Origin: Pseudoclavibacter chungangensis
GTDB taxonomy: Bacteria > Actinomycetota > Actinomycetes > Actinomycetales > Microbacteriaceae
Direction of reading: 5' to 3'
DNA length: 64,000 bases
Assembly (NCBI RefSeq): GCF_013410545.1
Contig: NZ_JACCFV010000001.1
Coordinates: 1,922,001-1,986,000, forward strand
Both the position numbers and the translations under genes were made by a program. This document shows positions 54,452 to 62,974 of this stretch, piece after piece (the first letter of the stretch is position 1; every line of letters begins with the position of its first letter). Below the pieces are notes generated by a model. It ran no database searches. It was not told the DNA's origin and was given only the letters and a program-made list of their open reading frames with translations.

Positions 54452-55102
54452 CTAGCCGTCGCCACGGAGCGAGCCGATCCAATTGCTCAGGAGCCGGATG
54501 CCTGCGGCGCCGGACTTCTCGGGGTGGAACTGTGTGGCACTGAGCGGACCGTTCTCGACGGCCGCAACGAACGTCTCGCCGTAAGTGCACGTCGTGACGT
54601 GAACCGGCCGCGCGCGCGGGTGAGGCTGCAGATCGAGGCGCGGTGCGGCGTACGAGTGCACGAAGTAGAAGCGCTCGTCGCGGATGCCGTCGAACAGGAC
54701 CGAGCCCTCCGGTGCATCGACCGTGTCCCACCCCATGTGCGGAAGGACGTCGGCCTCGAGGCGCCGGACCTCGCCGGGCCACTCACCCAGCCCCGGCACG
54801 ACCGCACCGCCCTCGAGGCCCGCCTCGAACATGACCTGCAAGCCGACGCAGATGCCCAGGACGGGGCGTCCACCCGCGAGCCGACGACCGACGATCTCAC
54901 CGACCCGGTGCTCGTCGAGTGCGCGCATGACGTTCGCGAAGGCACCGACACCCGGAACGACGAGTCCGTCGGCCTCGCTCGCGGCCACGCGATCGTCGGT
55001 GAGTGCCACGTCGGCCCCGGCCGCCTCGAGCGCCTTGACGGCCGAGTGGACGTTGCCCGAGCCGTAGTCGAGGACGACGACGCTCGGCCGCCCCGTCGTC
55101 AC
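54452..55102 (-). CDS. hisH: Imidazole glycerol phosphate synthase, glutaminase subunit
   Basis: A 216-aa class I amidotransferase that feeds ammonia to HisF. The nucleophilic Cys is in [14 protein letters not shown], the oxyanion strand in [11 protein letters not shown], and the His/Glu pair in [10 protein letters not shown]. The GTG at 55102 overlaps the hisB stop (GTGA). hisF is not in the visible cluster. Confidence 0.95.
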   Translation of the reverse strand: MTTGRPSVVVLDYGSGNVHSAVKALEAAGADVALTDDRVAASEADGLVVPGVGAFANVMRALDEHRVGEIVGRRLAGGRPVLGICVGLQVMFEAGLEGGAVVPGLGEWPGEVRRLEADVLPHMGWDTVDAPEGSVLFDGIRDERFYFVHSYAAPRLDLQPHPRARPVHVTTCTYGETFVAAVENGPLSATQFHPEKSGAAGIRLLSNWIGSLRGDG

Positions 55103-55704
55103 AGGCTGCCCTTCGTGGAGGGCACGCCGACGACCTCGGGGTCACGACGCTTGGCCGCACGGAACGCCCTGGCGAACGCCTTGAACTCGGCCTCCGCGAT
55201 GTGGTGCGGATCGCGTCCCCGCACGAGGTCGATGTGCACCGTGAGCGCGGCGTGGAAGGTGATCGCCTCGAACACGTGACGCACCATCGCACCCGTGAAG
55301 TGACCGCCGATGAGGTGATAGACGAACGCCTCGGGCTCCCCCTCGTGGACGAGGAACGGTCGCCCCGAGATGTCGACGACCGCCCGGGCGAGCGATTCGT
55401 CGAGCGGGACGAGTGCGTCGCCGTAGCGGGCGATGCCGGACTTGTCGCCGAGCGCGAGACGGATCGCCTGCCCCAGCACGATGGCCGTGTCCTCGACCGT
55501 GTGGTGCACATCGATGTCCGTGTCGCCGCTCGCACGCACGGTGAGGTCGCTCAGCGAGTGCTTCGCGAAGGCCGTGAGCATGTGGTCGTAGAACGGCACC
55601 GTCGTCGCGATGTCCGCGACACCGGTCCCGTCGAGATCGATCGTCAACTCGATCGAGGACTCACTCGTCGACCGCGTCACCGTGGCGGTCCGTGGTGTGC
55701 TCAT
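55099..55704 (-). CDS. hisB: Imidazoleglycerol-phosphate dehydratase
   Basis: A 201-aa metal-dependent dehydratase. The duplicated metal-site motifs are [31 protein letters not shown], and [24 protein letters not shown] with [17 protein letters not shown]. It is the monofunctional type (no phosphatase domain). It follows hisC by 10 bp. Confidence 0.96.
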   Translation of the reverse strand: MSTPRTATVTRSTSESSIELTIDLDGTGVADIATTVPFYDHMLTAFAKHSLSDLTVRASGDTDIDVHHTVEDTAIVLGQAIRLALGDKSGIARYGDALVPLDESLARAVVDISGRPFLVHEGEPEAFVYHLIGGHFTGAMVRHVFEAITFHAALTVHIDLVRGRDPHHIAEAEFKAFARAFRAAKRRDPEVVGVPSTKGSL

Positions 55705-55714
55705 GTCATCAACC

Positions 55715-56803
55715 CTAGGCCGTCGCGGGACGGCTGAGTTCCGCCAGCGCCGCGAGGAACGCGCTCGTCTCCTCTTCCGTACCGGCCGACACGCGCACCG
55801 TGCCGGGGAGCCCGACATCGCGGATGAGGATGTCGCGCTCGAGCATCCCCTCGAAGATTGCGCGCGGGTCGTCCACGCCACCGATGAGCACGAAGTTCGC
55901 CTCGCTCGGATAGGGCGCGTAGCCGAGCGCCGTCACCTCCTCGACGATGCGGTCGCGCTGCACACGGATCGCCTCGACCTGACCGAGCATGACGTCGGCA
56001 CAGTCGAGCGCAGCCCCCGCGGCCGCCTGGGTGAGTGCGGACAAGTGATAGGGCAGTCGAACGAGGCGCACCGCGTCGGCCACGACGGGCGCCGCCGCGA
56101 AGTACCCGACCCGTACGCCCGCGAACGCGAACGCCTTGCTCATGGTGCGGGAGACGACGAGGCGTTCGCGTCCCGGCAGCAGTTCGAGTGCGCTGGGCTC
56201 GCCGTCGTGCCGGAATTCCGCGTAGGCCTCGTCGACGATGAGCACGCCCGTCGTCGCCGCGTAGGCGGCCTCGATGGTCTCGAGCGACATGCCGGTCCCC
56301 GTGGGGTTGTTCGGCGTGCAGAGGATGGTCACGTCGGGCTGTTCGCGCTCGATCGCCTCGCGTGCGAGTTCCGGTGTCACGGCGAAGCGGTCGTCGCGGG
56401 ACGCGGTGACGAATTCGCTCCCGACACCGCGCGTGAGGAGCGGATACATCGAATAGCTGGGCGAGAAGCTCAGCACGCGTCGCCCGGGCCCCGCGAACAC
56501 CTGCAGCAATTGCTGCATGATCTCGTTCGAGCCGTTCGCCGCCCACAGCTGATCGGGTGTCAGATCGTGGCCGAGATAGGAGGCGAGCTTCTCGCGGAGT
56601 GCCGTGAACTCGCGGTCCGGGTACCGATTGAGCCCGGGCAGCTCCCGCGCGATGGCCTCGACGATCCGGTGGGCGACGACCTCGGGCACGTGGTACGGGT
56701 TCTCGTTCACGTTGATGGCGACGCGCACAGGCTGCTGTGGGGCGCCGTACGGACTGAGGCCGCGGAGGTCGTCACGGATGGGGAGATCGTCGAGCTGGGT
56801 CAC
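55715..56803 (-). CDS. hisC: Histidinol-phosphate aminotransferase
   Basis: A 362-aa fold-type I PLP enzyme. Landmarks are [48 protein letters not shown] and the PLP Lys in [19 protein letters not shown]. It heads hisC-hisB-hisH-hisA. The GTG at 56803 has TAGCAT 6 nt upstream and is probably leaderless. hisD, often the first gene, is not upstream. Confidence 0.95.
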   Translation of the reverse strand: MTQLDDLPIRDDLRGLSPYGAPQQPVRVAINVNENPYHVPEVVAHRIVEAIARELPGLNRYPDREFTALREKLASYLGHDLTPDQLWAANGSNEIMQQLLQVFAGPGRRVLSFSPSYSMYPLLTRGVGSEFVTASRDDRFAVTPELAREAIEREQPDVTILCTPNNPTGTGMSLETIEAAYAATTGVLIVDEAYAEFRHDGEPSALELLPGRERLVVSRTMSKAFAFAGVRVGYFAAAPVVADAVRLVRLPYHLSALTQAAAGAALDCADVMLGQVEAIRVQRDRIVEEVTALGYAPYPSEANFVLIGGVDDPRAIFEGMLERDILIRDVGLPGTVRVSAGTEEETSAFLAALAELSRPATA

Positions 56804-56809
56804 CCCACC

Positions 56810-56815
56810 ATGCTA
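56810..56815 (-). promoter_or_regulatory. -10 element TAGCAT of leaderless hisC
   Basis: TAGCAT ends 6 nt before the hisC GTG at 56803. Confidence 0.45.
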
Positions 56816-56900
56816 GAGCGCCGTCGTGCGGCGGCGCGTACCGCCGGAGGACGGACACCTCCACGGTGCGCGTCGTCGCGCTCCGATCGATGTCTCGCGC

Positions 56901-57341
56901 TCAGACCCAGGTGGGAAGCGCGAGACGCTGACCGGGCTCGATCTGCGCGCCCTGCAGCCCGTTCAGCGTGCTGATCTCGGCGACGACGTCGCGGACGTCA
57001 CGATCGTCGGCGATGGTGCTCGCGATGTCCCAGAGGGACTGACCGGGCTGAACCGTGACATAGGTGAAGTCGGTGGTGGCCTCAACGTCGGTCGCGACCG
57101 CACTCGGGACCGCCGCAATGGCGCTCGCGGTGCCGAATCCGAGTGCCGCGAGGGCGACGAGCGCGAGCGCGCCGAACACCACGCGACCGCGGGTCGTGAG
57201 ACGGAGCGAACGTCCCGATACGCGGGAACGGCCGACGCCCCGTGCGTCCGACGTCGTTCGACTCGACTCGGCCGGGCGGGACGGCACGTGGCTCGACAGC
57301 GAGACCCCGGCGGGACGTTCGGCGACAACGGCGATGCTCAT
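56901..57341 (-). CDS. LysM-domain membrane protein, probable SOS cell-division suppressor (DivS/YneA-like)
   Basis: A 146-aa protein with a ~60-residue basic cytoplasmic N-terminus, one transmembrane helix ([22 protein letters not shown]) and an extracytoplasmic LysM domain ([36 protein letters not shown]...[10 protein letters not shown]). The divergent position next to lexA and this architecture match Corynebacterium DivS, Mycobacterium Rv2719c and Bacillus YneA, which block septation during DNA damage; orthology is inferred. A GAGGAG site lies before the ATG at 57341. Upstream is a near-consensus promoter covered by an SOS box. Confidence 0.88.
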   Translation of the reverse strand: MSIAVVAERPAGVSLSSHVPSRPAESSRTTSDARGVGRSRVSGRSLRLTTRGRVVFGALALVALAALGFGTASAIAAVPSAVATDVEATTDFTYVTVQPGQSLWDIASTIADDRDVRDVVAEISTLNGLQGAQIEPGQRLALPTWV

Positions 57342-57367
57342 GACGGCTCCTCGTGCTCGAGATGTGC

Positions 57368-57395
57368 GAAGGGGCCTCGGCCGGGAGGCCCCTTC
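57368..57395. repeat. 11-bp hairpin in the 5' leader of the LysM gene
   Basis: Perfect 11-bp arms (57368-57378, 57385-57395) with a 6-nt loop lie between the predicted transcription start and the ribosome binding site of the divS-like gene. It could stabilise the leader or limit readthrough. Confidence 0.6.
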
Positions 57396-57406
57396 GAACA
57401 TCTGTC

Positions 57407-57422
57407 TCGAATATACGTTCGA
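57407..57422. promoter_or_regulatory. SOS (LexA) box
   Basis: TCGAATATACGTTCGA matches the actinobacterial consensus TCGAAC-N4-GTTCGA at 11 of 12 fixed positions. It overlaps the -10 of the divS-like promoter and lies 169 bp before lexA, in the shared intergenic region. Confidence 0.85.
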
Positions 57423-57439
57423 TTTCCTCGTGATGTCAA
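57410..57439 (-). promoter_or_regulatory. Near-consensus promoter of the divS-like gene
   Basis: TTGACA (57434-57439, perfect -35) and TATATT (57410-57415, 5 of 6) are 18 bp apart on the minus strand. The LexA box covers the -10, as expected for tight SOS repression. Confidence 0.75.
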
Positions 57440-57590
57440 CCCGCTGTACCGATGTTTCGGAGAGGTGTTCGAGACGACACTCGAAGAAATGTGCGTTCCG
57501 CACCTGACGACCGGTATCGTCGTTGCCGAACACGACGAGTGCACCACCACCCACGGACACGCGCTCGAACCGCCGAGATCGGAGGCCACG

Positions 57591-58244
57591 ATGGCCGCAC
57601 GCACCGCCCCGGACGGGGCAAAGCCGCTCAGCGAGAAGCAGCAGCGCATCCTCGCGCACATCGCACACACCGTCGTGCAGCGTGGCTTCCCACCGTCACT
57701 GCGGGAGATCGGTGACGCCGTCGGCCTCGCCTCGCTCTCGAGCGTGGCCTACCAACTCACGCAATTGGAGCTGGCCGGCGCGATCCGGCGTACGCCCGGG
57801 GCCTCACGCTCGATGGAGGTGCTCGTCGAGGTCCCCGGTGTCGACGACGCGATCGACGAGCCGAAGGCCGATGCAGCGTACGTGCCGCTCGTCGGCCGCA
57901 TCGCCGCGGGCACACCGATTACGGCGGAGCAGCAGGTCGAGGACGTGTTCGCGCTCCCGCGCCAGATCGTCGGCGGCGGCGAGCTGTTCCTGCTCCGCGT
58001 CGTCGGCGAGTCGATGATCGACGCCGCGATCTGCGACGGCGACTGGGTCGTCGTCCGCCAGCAGCGGGTCGCCGAGAACGGCGACATCGTCGCGGCCATG
58101 CTCGACGGCGAGGCGACGGTCAAGGCGTTCCGCCAGCGCGACGGTCACACGTGGCTGCTCCCCCGCAACTCGGCGTTCGAACCGATCCCGGGCGACGAGG
58201 CCGAGATCCTCGGCAAGGTCGTGGCGGTCCTCCGCTCGATCTGA
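57591..58244 (+). CDS. lexA: SOS repressor LexA
   Basis: A 217-aa repressor. Residues ~12-75 are the winged-helix DNA-binding domain ([44 protein letters not shown]). The cleavage site is Ala106-Gly107 in [10 protein letters not shown], the catalytic Ser141 is in [11 protein letters not shown] and Lys178 in DGEATVKAF. RecA filaments trigger self-cleavage and open the SOS regulon. A GGAGG site lies 5 nt before the ATG. A TATCGT hexamer at 57515-57520 is a possible -10. Confidence 0.97.
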   Translation: MAARTAPDGAKPLSEKQQRILAHIAHTVVQRGFPPSLREIGDAVGLASLSSVAYQLTQLELAGAIRRTPGASRSMEVLVEVPGVDDAIDEPKADAAYVPLVGRIAAGTPITAEQQVEDVFALPRQIVGGGELFLLRVVGESMIDAAICDGDWVVVRQQRVAENGDIVAAMLDGEATVKAFRQRDGHTWLLPRNSAFEPIPGDEAEILGKVVAVLRSI

Positions 58245-58329
58245 GCGGGTCGCACCGAAGCCGGGCGACGGACCCGTCCGTCCACACGGGCCCGCGTCGG
58301 TTCGCGCGGGCCAGCACCGCGAACCGCTC

Positions 58330-59973
58330 TCAGTCGCGCGGCGTACCCGCCGGCCGACGACGGACGCCGGGCCGAGTGGCCTCGAACCCCGGAACGAGTT
58401 CGGGATGCTCGATGAGCCCGTCGAAGAGCCCGAGCTGATCGGGGTGGACGCGAGCGCGCAGCCGAGTGCCGTCCGCGATGTGCTCGCTCGAGAGCACCGC
58501 CCCGCGATCGTGCAGGTAGGAGACGAGGTCCCCCCGCGAGTACGGGACCACGAGATCGAGCTCGACCTCGGGGGTCGGGAGCGTTCCGGCGATGCGCTCG
58601 AGGAGCTCCTCGACGCGCGCCCCCGTTCGAGCCGACACGAACACGGCGTCCGGGACGAGGGCTCGCAGTTCGAGTTCGCGTTCGGGCCCCACGAGATCGG
58701 ACTTGTTGAATGCGACGATCTCGGGGATGTCGCGCCCGTCGACGTCCGCGATCACGTCGCGAACCGTCGACAGCTGCGCCGCGGGGTCGGGGTGTGACGC
58801 GTCGACGACGTGCACGAGCACGTCCGCGTTCTGCACCTCCTCGAGCGTCGAGCGGAACGCCTCCACGAGCTGGTGCGGTAGGTTGCGCACGAACCCCACC
58901 GTGTCGGCGATCGTGTAGGGCCGGCCGTCCTCGGTCTCGGTGCGACGGACCGTCGCGTCGAGCGTCGCGAACAACTGGTTCTCGACCAGGACGCCCGCCT
59001 TCGTGATCCGGTTGAGCAGGCTCGACTTCCCGGCATTCGTGTAGCCGGCGATCGCGACGGACGGGACGGCGTTGCGCTCACGTTCCTGCCGCTTCGTGTC
59101 GCGCGCGGACTTCATACCGGCGATCTGTCGACGCAGCTTCGCCATGCGCGTGTGGATGCGACGACGATCCAACTCGATCTTCGTCTCACCGGGGCCGCGC
59201 GACCCCATCCCCGCACCCGAGGAACCGACCTGTCCACCCGCCTGTCGGGACATCGACTGGCCCCAACCGCGCAGGCGTGGGAGGAGGTACTCGAGCTGCG
59301 CGAGCTCGACCTGCGCCTTGCCCTCCCGGCTCTTCGCGTGCTGGCTGAAGATGTCGAGGATGACGGCGGTGCGATCGATGACCTTCACCTTGACGGCGTC
59401 CTCGAGGGCGCGCCGCTGGCTGGGCGCGAGTTCCGTGTCGGCGACGACGGTGTCGGCGCCGAGCGAGGCGACGATGTCCGCGAGTTCGGCGACCTTGCCG
59501 CGTCCGAGATACGTCGCGGGATCAGGATTCGGCCGCCGCTGGAGCACACCGTCGAGGACCTCGGCTCCCGCCGTCTCGGCGAGGGCCGCGAGTTCGTGCA
59601 GCGAGTTCTCCGCGTCCTCGAGCGTTCCCGCGCGGTAGACGCCGATGAGCACCGCCCGCTCGAGCCGAAGTTGTCGGTACTCGACCTCGGTGACGTCCTC
59701 GAGTTCGGTCGAGAGCCCGTCGACGCGGCGGAGGCCCGCGCGCTCCTCGCGGGCGAACTGGGCGCCGTCGTCGGTGGTTCCCGTCGCGGCGGCGTCGTCG
59801 GCCTGGAGGGCCTGCGCCCGTCCGCCCGCCTGATCGCCCGAGAAGACGGTCGCCGATCGGCGTCCCTCGGCGTGGCCGAGCACGCGGGCGACCACGTCGT
59901 CGTCGCGGTGTCGGCTTTCGTGCGCGTCGTGGCCTGCGGCGTCGGTTTCGGGGGTTCGGTCGTCATCGAGCAT
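58330..59973 (-). CDS. hflX: Ribosome-associated GTPase HflX
   Basis: A 547-aa GTPase that rescues or recycles ribosomes under stress. After a ~100-aa acidic/disordered N-terminus come the HflX N-domain (ERAVLIGVYRAG, LQRRPNPDPATYLGRGKVAELA, IDRTAVILDIFSQHAKSREGKAQVELAQLEYLLPRL), the Gly-rich linker (GSSGAGMGSRGPGETKIELDRR), and the G domain (AIAGYTNAGKSSLLNRI, DTVGFVRNLP, NKSD). The ATG at 59973 has TAGACT 7 nt upstream, so it is probably leaderless. Confidence 0.96.
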   Translation of the reverse strand: MLDDDRTPETDAAGHDAHESRHRDDDVVARVLGHAEGRRSATVFSGDQAGGRAQALQADDAAATGTTDDGAQFAREERAGLRRVDGLSTELEDVTEVEYRQLRLERAVLIGVYRAGTLEDAENSLHELAALAETAGAEVLDGVLQRRPNPDPATYLGRGKVAELADIVASLGADTVVADTELAPSQRRALEDAVKVKVIDRTAVILDIFSQHAKSREGKAQVELAQLEYLLPRLRGWGQSMSRQAGGQVGSSGAGMGSRGPGETKIELDRRRIHTRMAKLRRQIAGMKSARDTKRQERERNAVPSVAIAGYTNAGKSSLLNRITKAGVLVENQLFATLDATVRRTETEDGRPYTIADTVGFVRNLPHQLVEAFRSTLEEVQNADVLVHVVDASHPDPAAQLSTVRDVIADVDGRDIPEIVAFNKSDLVGPERELELRALVPDAVFVSARTGARVEELLERIAGTLPTPEVELDLVVPYSRGDLVSYLHDRGAVLSSEHIADGTRLRARVHPDQLGLFDGLIEHPELVPGFEATRPGVRRRPAGTPRD

Positions 59974-59980
59974 TCCGGCC

Positions 59981-59986
59981 AGTCTA
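59981..59986 (-). promoter_or_regulatory. -10 element TAGACT of leaderless hflX
   Basis: TAGACT ends 7 nt before the hflX ATG at 59973. Confidence 0.45.
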
Positions 59987-60013
59987 CGCCCGTGTCCCCC
60001 GTGACGTCTTTGC

Positions 60014-60019
60014 TAGCGT
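60014..60019 (+). promoter_or_regulatory. -10 element TAGCGT of leaderless methyltransferase gene
   Basis: TAGCGT ends 7 nt before the ATG at 60027. It is back to back with the hflX promoter in a 53-bp gap. Confidence 0.45.
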
Positions 60020-60026
60020 CGGGGCG

Positions 60027-60635
60027 ATGAACGCCGAGCACTACTTCACCGCGTCGCCCGGGGCGCCCGATCGTCGGCGCACGATCACGGTCGAGCTGCG
60101 CGGCCACCGGGTCGAGGTCGCGACGGCGGCGGGGACCTTCAGCGCCGAGCACCTCGACACGGGCACCGCCGTCCTCCTCGACAGCGTGCCGCCGCCGCCG
60201 TCCACGGGGACCGCCCTCGATCTCGGCTGCGGCTGGGGTCCCATCGCGATCGCCCTCGCACTCGAGGCGCCCGGACTCGACGTCCGTGCCGTCGACGTGA
60301 ACGAACGAGCGGTCGCCCTGACGGCCGACAACGCACGCACGCTGGGGCTCGATAATCTCCACGCGGGCACGGCGCGGGACGTGCCGCCCGAGCTGACCTT
60401 CGACGTGATCTGGTCGAACCCGCCGATCCGTATCGGCAAGGCAGCACTGCACGAGCTCCTCGACGCATGGCTGCCGCGGTTGGCGCCCGGGGGCGAGGCG
60501 CATCTCGTCGTCGCGAAACAGCTCGGTGCGGATTCCCTGCAGCGATGGCTGACGGAACGGTTCGCTCCCGCCACCGTGGAGCGCACCGCGAACGCGCGCG
60601 GCTTCCGCGTTCTCACGGTGCGACGTCCGCGCTGA
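60027..60635 (+). CDS. Class I SAM-dependent methyltransferase (RsmC/RlmG-like)
   Basis: A 202-aa single-domain methyltransferase. Motif I is ALDLGCGWGPIAIALAL, the acidic loop is VRAVDVNERAV, and motif IV is SNPPIRIGKAALHELLDAWLPRLAPGG. The NPP followed by a GK is the pattern of RsmC/RlmG 16S/23S rRNA guanine-N2 methyltransferases, and the first ~60 residues (AEHYFTASPG) also fit. The exact target is not known. It is transcribed alone, divergent from hflX. Confidence 0.88.
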   Translation: MNAEHYFTASPGAPDRRRTITVELRGHRVEVATAAGTFSAEHLDTGTAVLLDSVPPPPSTGTALDLGCGWGPIAIALALEAPGLDVRAVDVNERAVALTADNARTLGLDNLHAGTARDVPPELTFDVIWSNPPIRIGKAALHELLDAWLPRLAPGGEAHLVVAKQLGADSLQRWLTERFAPATVERTANARGFRVLTVRRPR

Positions 60636-60662
60636 CGCGGCATCGGCGGCGAGCGAACGGGG

Positions 60663-61094
60663 TCAGGCCGCCGTGTACTCGATCGAGGTCTCGGCCGTGA
60701 GCGGATCCGGGGTCAGCTCCGTCACCTCGAGACGGATCTCGTACAGGCCGGATGCGGCGACCTCCACGGACAGGTGACCGCACGTCGTGCCCCGTTCGCT
60801 CGGAAGTGCGGTCGAGGTGCGAACGCGATCCTCCTCCCCCTCGTGCGAGATCGTCACGGTGCACGTCCCTTGGCCGGCGACCCCGGTGACGGTCCCGGAG
60901 ACGCTGATCCAGCCGTGGCCCGGATCCGCGACGGCCGCGATCTCGAGCGTGGGCTCCGGGGTCGCCGTCGCGCTCGGGGCCGCCGTGTCCTCGACCTCGT
61001 CGACGCCGTTCGTCGCGCCCGCGCAGCCGCTCAGGAGTGCCACCGTGAGCACCGCGAGGCACGCGGACGCCGCACGCACACGTCGTGCGCTCAT
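60663..61094 (-). CDS. Putative lipoprotein of unknown function
   Basis: A 143-aa protein with a lipoprotein signal peptide (basic n-region, hydrophobic core, lipobox LLSGC), a short Ala/Thr/Pro linker and a ~90-residue beta-rich domain ([37 protein letters not shown]) with two cysteines that could form a disulfide. No family recognised. The ATG overlaps the dapF stop by 4 nt, an odd pairing of an envelope protein with a lysine/peptidoglycan gene. Confidence 0.82.
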   Translation of the reverse strand: MSARRVRAASACLAVLTVALLSGCAGATNGVDEVEDTAAPSATATPEPTLEIAAVADPGHGWISVSGTVTGVAGQGTCTVTISHEGEEDRVRTSTALPSERGTTCGHLSVEVAASGLYEIRLEVTELTPDPLTAETSIEYTAA

Positions 61095-61987
61095 CCCGCG
61101 GTCACCGGGGACGGGAGTTCGAGATTGCCGTCGAAGACGAGCTCTGCGGGTCCTGCGAGCGTCACCCGCTCCTCCCCCGGTGCACCGGCGACGGCGACCT
61201 CGACGACGCCGCCGGGAACGCCCACGCGCCACCGGTCCGGGGCACCGGCACCCGCCCAGTGCCGAACGGCGAGGGCCGCGGCGACGGCGCCGGTCCCGCA
61301 CGAGAGCGTCTCCCCCACACCGCGCTCGCTCACGCGCATCCGGATGCGACCGATGCCCCCGCTCACGAGCGGCTCGGCGGGAACGACGAATTCGACGTTC
61401 GCGCCCGCGGGCGGTGCCGGATCGAGCACGGGCGGTCGAGCGAGGTCGAGCGCCTCGAGCTCCGTGTTCGACGAGAGCGCGACGACGACGTGAGGATTGC
61501 CGACGTCGATGCCGAGGCCGGGACGATCGACCTCGAGCCCGTGCGCCGACACGAGCGGTTCGCCACCTCGCAGCGCCCAGCGCCCCATGTCGACGCGGAA
61601 CCCGTCCTCGCTCCGTTCCACGCGCTTCACGCCCGCGCGCGTACCGATCGCGATCGTCTCACCGACCCCGAGCGTCGCGAGACCGGTGTCGACGAGGAAC
61701 CGCACGTAGGCGCGCACGCCGTTGCCGCACATCTCCGAGACCGAGCCGTCACCGTTGGCGTAGTCCATGAACCACGTCGCGTCGGGGTCCTCCGCCAGCG
61801 CGGCCGCCCCCTCGGGCAGGTGCTCGGAGCGGACCGCCCTGATGAGGCCGTCGGCGCCGACCCCGAAGTGCCGGTCGCAGAGGGCGGCGATCTGCGTGGG
61901 CGAGAGCGGCGCGGTGCCCTCGGGGTCCGCGACGAGAACGAAGTCGTTGCCGGTCGCCTGCCCCTTGGTGAAGCGGAACGTGGTCAT
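61091..61987 (-). CDS. dapF: Diaminopimelate epimerase
   Basis: A 298-aa PLP-independent racemase that makes meso-diaminopimelate for lysine and cell wall synthesis. The two catalytic cysteines are in [11 protein letters not shown] and [29 protein letters not shown] and VDMGRW/GNPHVV also match. The ATG at 61987 has TACGAT 6 nt upstream and no ribosome binding site. Confidence 0.96.
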   Translation of the reverse strand: MTTFRFTKGQATGNDFVLVADPEGTAPLSPTQIAALCDRHFGVGADGLIRAVRSEHLPEGAAALAEDPDATWFMDYANGDGSVSEMCGNGVRAYVRFLVDTGLATLGVGETIAIGTRAGVKRVERSEDGFRVDMGRWALRGGEPLVSAHGLEVDRPGLGIDVGNPHVVVALSSNTELEALDLARPPVLDPAPPAGANVEFVVPAEPLVSGGIGRIRMRVSERGVGETLSCGTGAVAAALAVRHWAGAGAPDRWRVGVPGGVVEVAVAGAPGEERVTLAGPAELVFDGNLELPSPVTAG

Positions 61988-61993
61988 ACGACC

Positions 61994-61999
61994 ATCGTA
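61994..61999 (-). promoter_or_regulatory. -10 element TACGAT of leaderless dapF
   Basis: TACGAT ends 6 nt before the dapF ATG at 61987, which gives dapF its own promoter separate from miaBA. Confidence 0.45.
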
Positions 62000-62034
62000 G
62001 GTCGCCGTGCGTCCGGGGTACTGCGGGCGAGTCG

Positions 62035-62973
62035 TCACGGGCCGGTCGCGCCGAGGAGCGTGCCCGCCTCCCGCGCCGCGTCGACGACGATACCGGCCGC
62101 ATAGGGGTCGCCCGCGTCGAGCCGGATGGCGCTCTCGTACCGTCGGAACCAGCCGACCTGACGGCGTGCGTACTTCCGGGTGAGGGCCTGCGCCTCCGCG
62201 ATCGCCTCGTCCCGGGTGAGTTCCCCACGCAGCTCGCCGATCGCCTGCGCGTAGCCGATCGCACGTCTGGCCGTGGTCCCCCGCTCGAGGCCCGACTCGA
62301 GGAGCCGCGCCGTCTCCGCCACGATCCCCTGGTCCCACATGGCAACGACCCGCGCATCGAGGCGGGGGGTCAGCACCTCCCGCGGCTGCTCGAGGACGAC
62401 GAACGTCGTGGGTCGCCACCACGAGTCGTGGTCGGGGAGGGTCGCGGAGAACGGTCGTCCCGTGATCGCGATGACCTCGAGTGCACGCACGATCCGCCGT
62501 CCGTTGTGCGGACCGATCTTCTCGGCGGCGACGGGGTCGTACTCGGCCAGTCGTCGTGCGAGCATGCCCGGCCCCCACTGCTCGAGCTCGGCCTCCAGAC
62601 GCGCGCGCACGGCGTCGTCCGTGCCGGGGAAACGCAGATCGAAGCAGACCGCCGAGATGTAGAGTCCCGATCCCCCGACGAGGACGGGGACGGCGCCGCG
62701 TCGCTCGATCGACTCGATGGTCGACCTGGCCGTCCGCTGATAGGCGGCGACGCTCGCGTCCTCGTCGACGTCGAGGACGTCGAGCAGGTGGTGCTCGACC
62801 CCGCGGCGGTCCTCCGGCGGCAGTTTCGCCGTCCCGATGTCCATGCCGCGGTAGAGCTGCATCGCGTCCGCATTGACCACTTCGGCCCGTGTGCCGGAGG
62901 CCTCGAGCAGTCCCGCGATCTCGAGTGCGAGGGCCGATTTGCCCGTCCCGGTCGCGCCACCGACGACGAGCAC
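62035..62973 (-). CDS. miaA: tRNA dimethylallyltransferase
   Basis: A 312-aa enzyme that adds dimethylallyl to A37 of tRNAs reading UNN codons. The P-loop [13 protein letters not shown] is at residues 5-17, then [47 protein letters not shown] and the C-terminal [13 protein letters not shown]. The GTG at 62973 lies 1 nt after the miaB stop. MiaA makes the substrate that MiaB then thiolates, so the pairing is functional. Confidence 0.96.
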   Translation of the reverse strand: MLVVGGATGTGKSALALEIAGLLEASGTRAEVVNADAMQLYRGMDIGTAKLPPEDRRGVEHHLLDVLDVDEDASVAAYQRTARSTIESIERRGAVPVLVGGSGLYISAVCFDLRFPGTDDAVRARLEAELEQWGPGMLARRLAEYDPVAAEKIGPHNGRRIVRALEVIAITGRPFSATLPDHDSWWRPTTFVVLEQPREVLTPRLDARVVAMWDQGIVAETARLLESGLERGTTARRAIGYAQAIGELRGELTRDEAIAEAQALTRKYARRQVGWFRRYESAIRLDAGDPYAAGIVVDAAREAGTLLGATGP

Positions 62974-62974
62974 G

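Noticed and set aside
57468..57485. TTCGA-N8-TCGAA inverted repeat as a second LexA site
   Set aside because: The half-sites are in the wrong order and spacing for the SOS consensus; it might be chance in a short region rich in TCGA.
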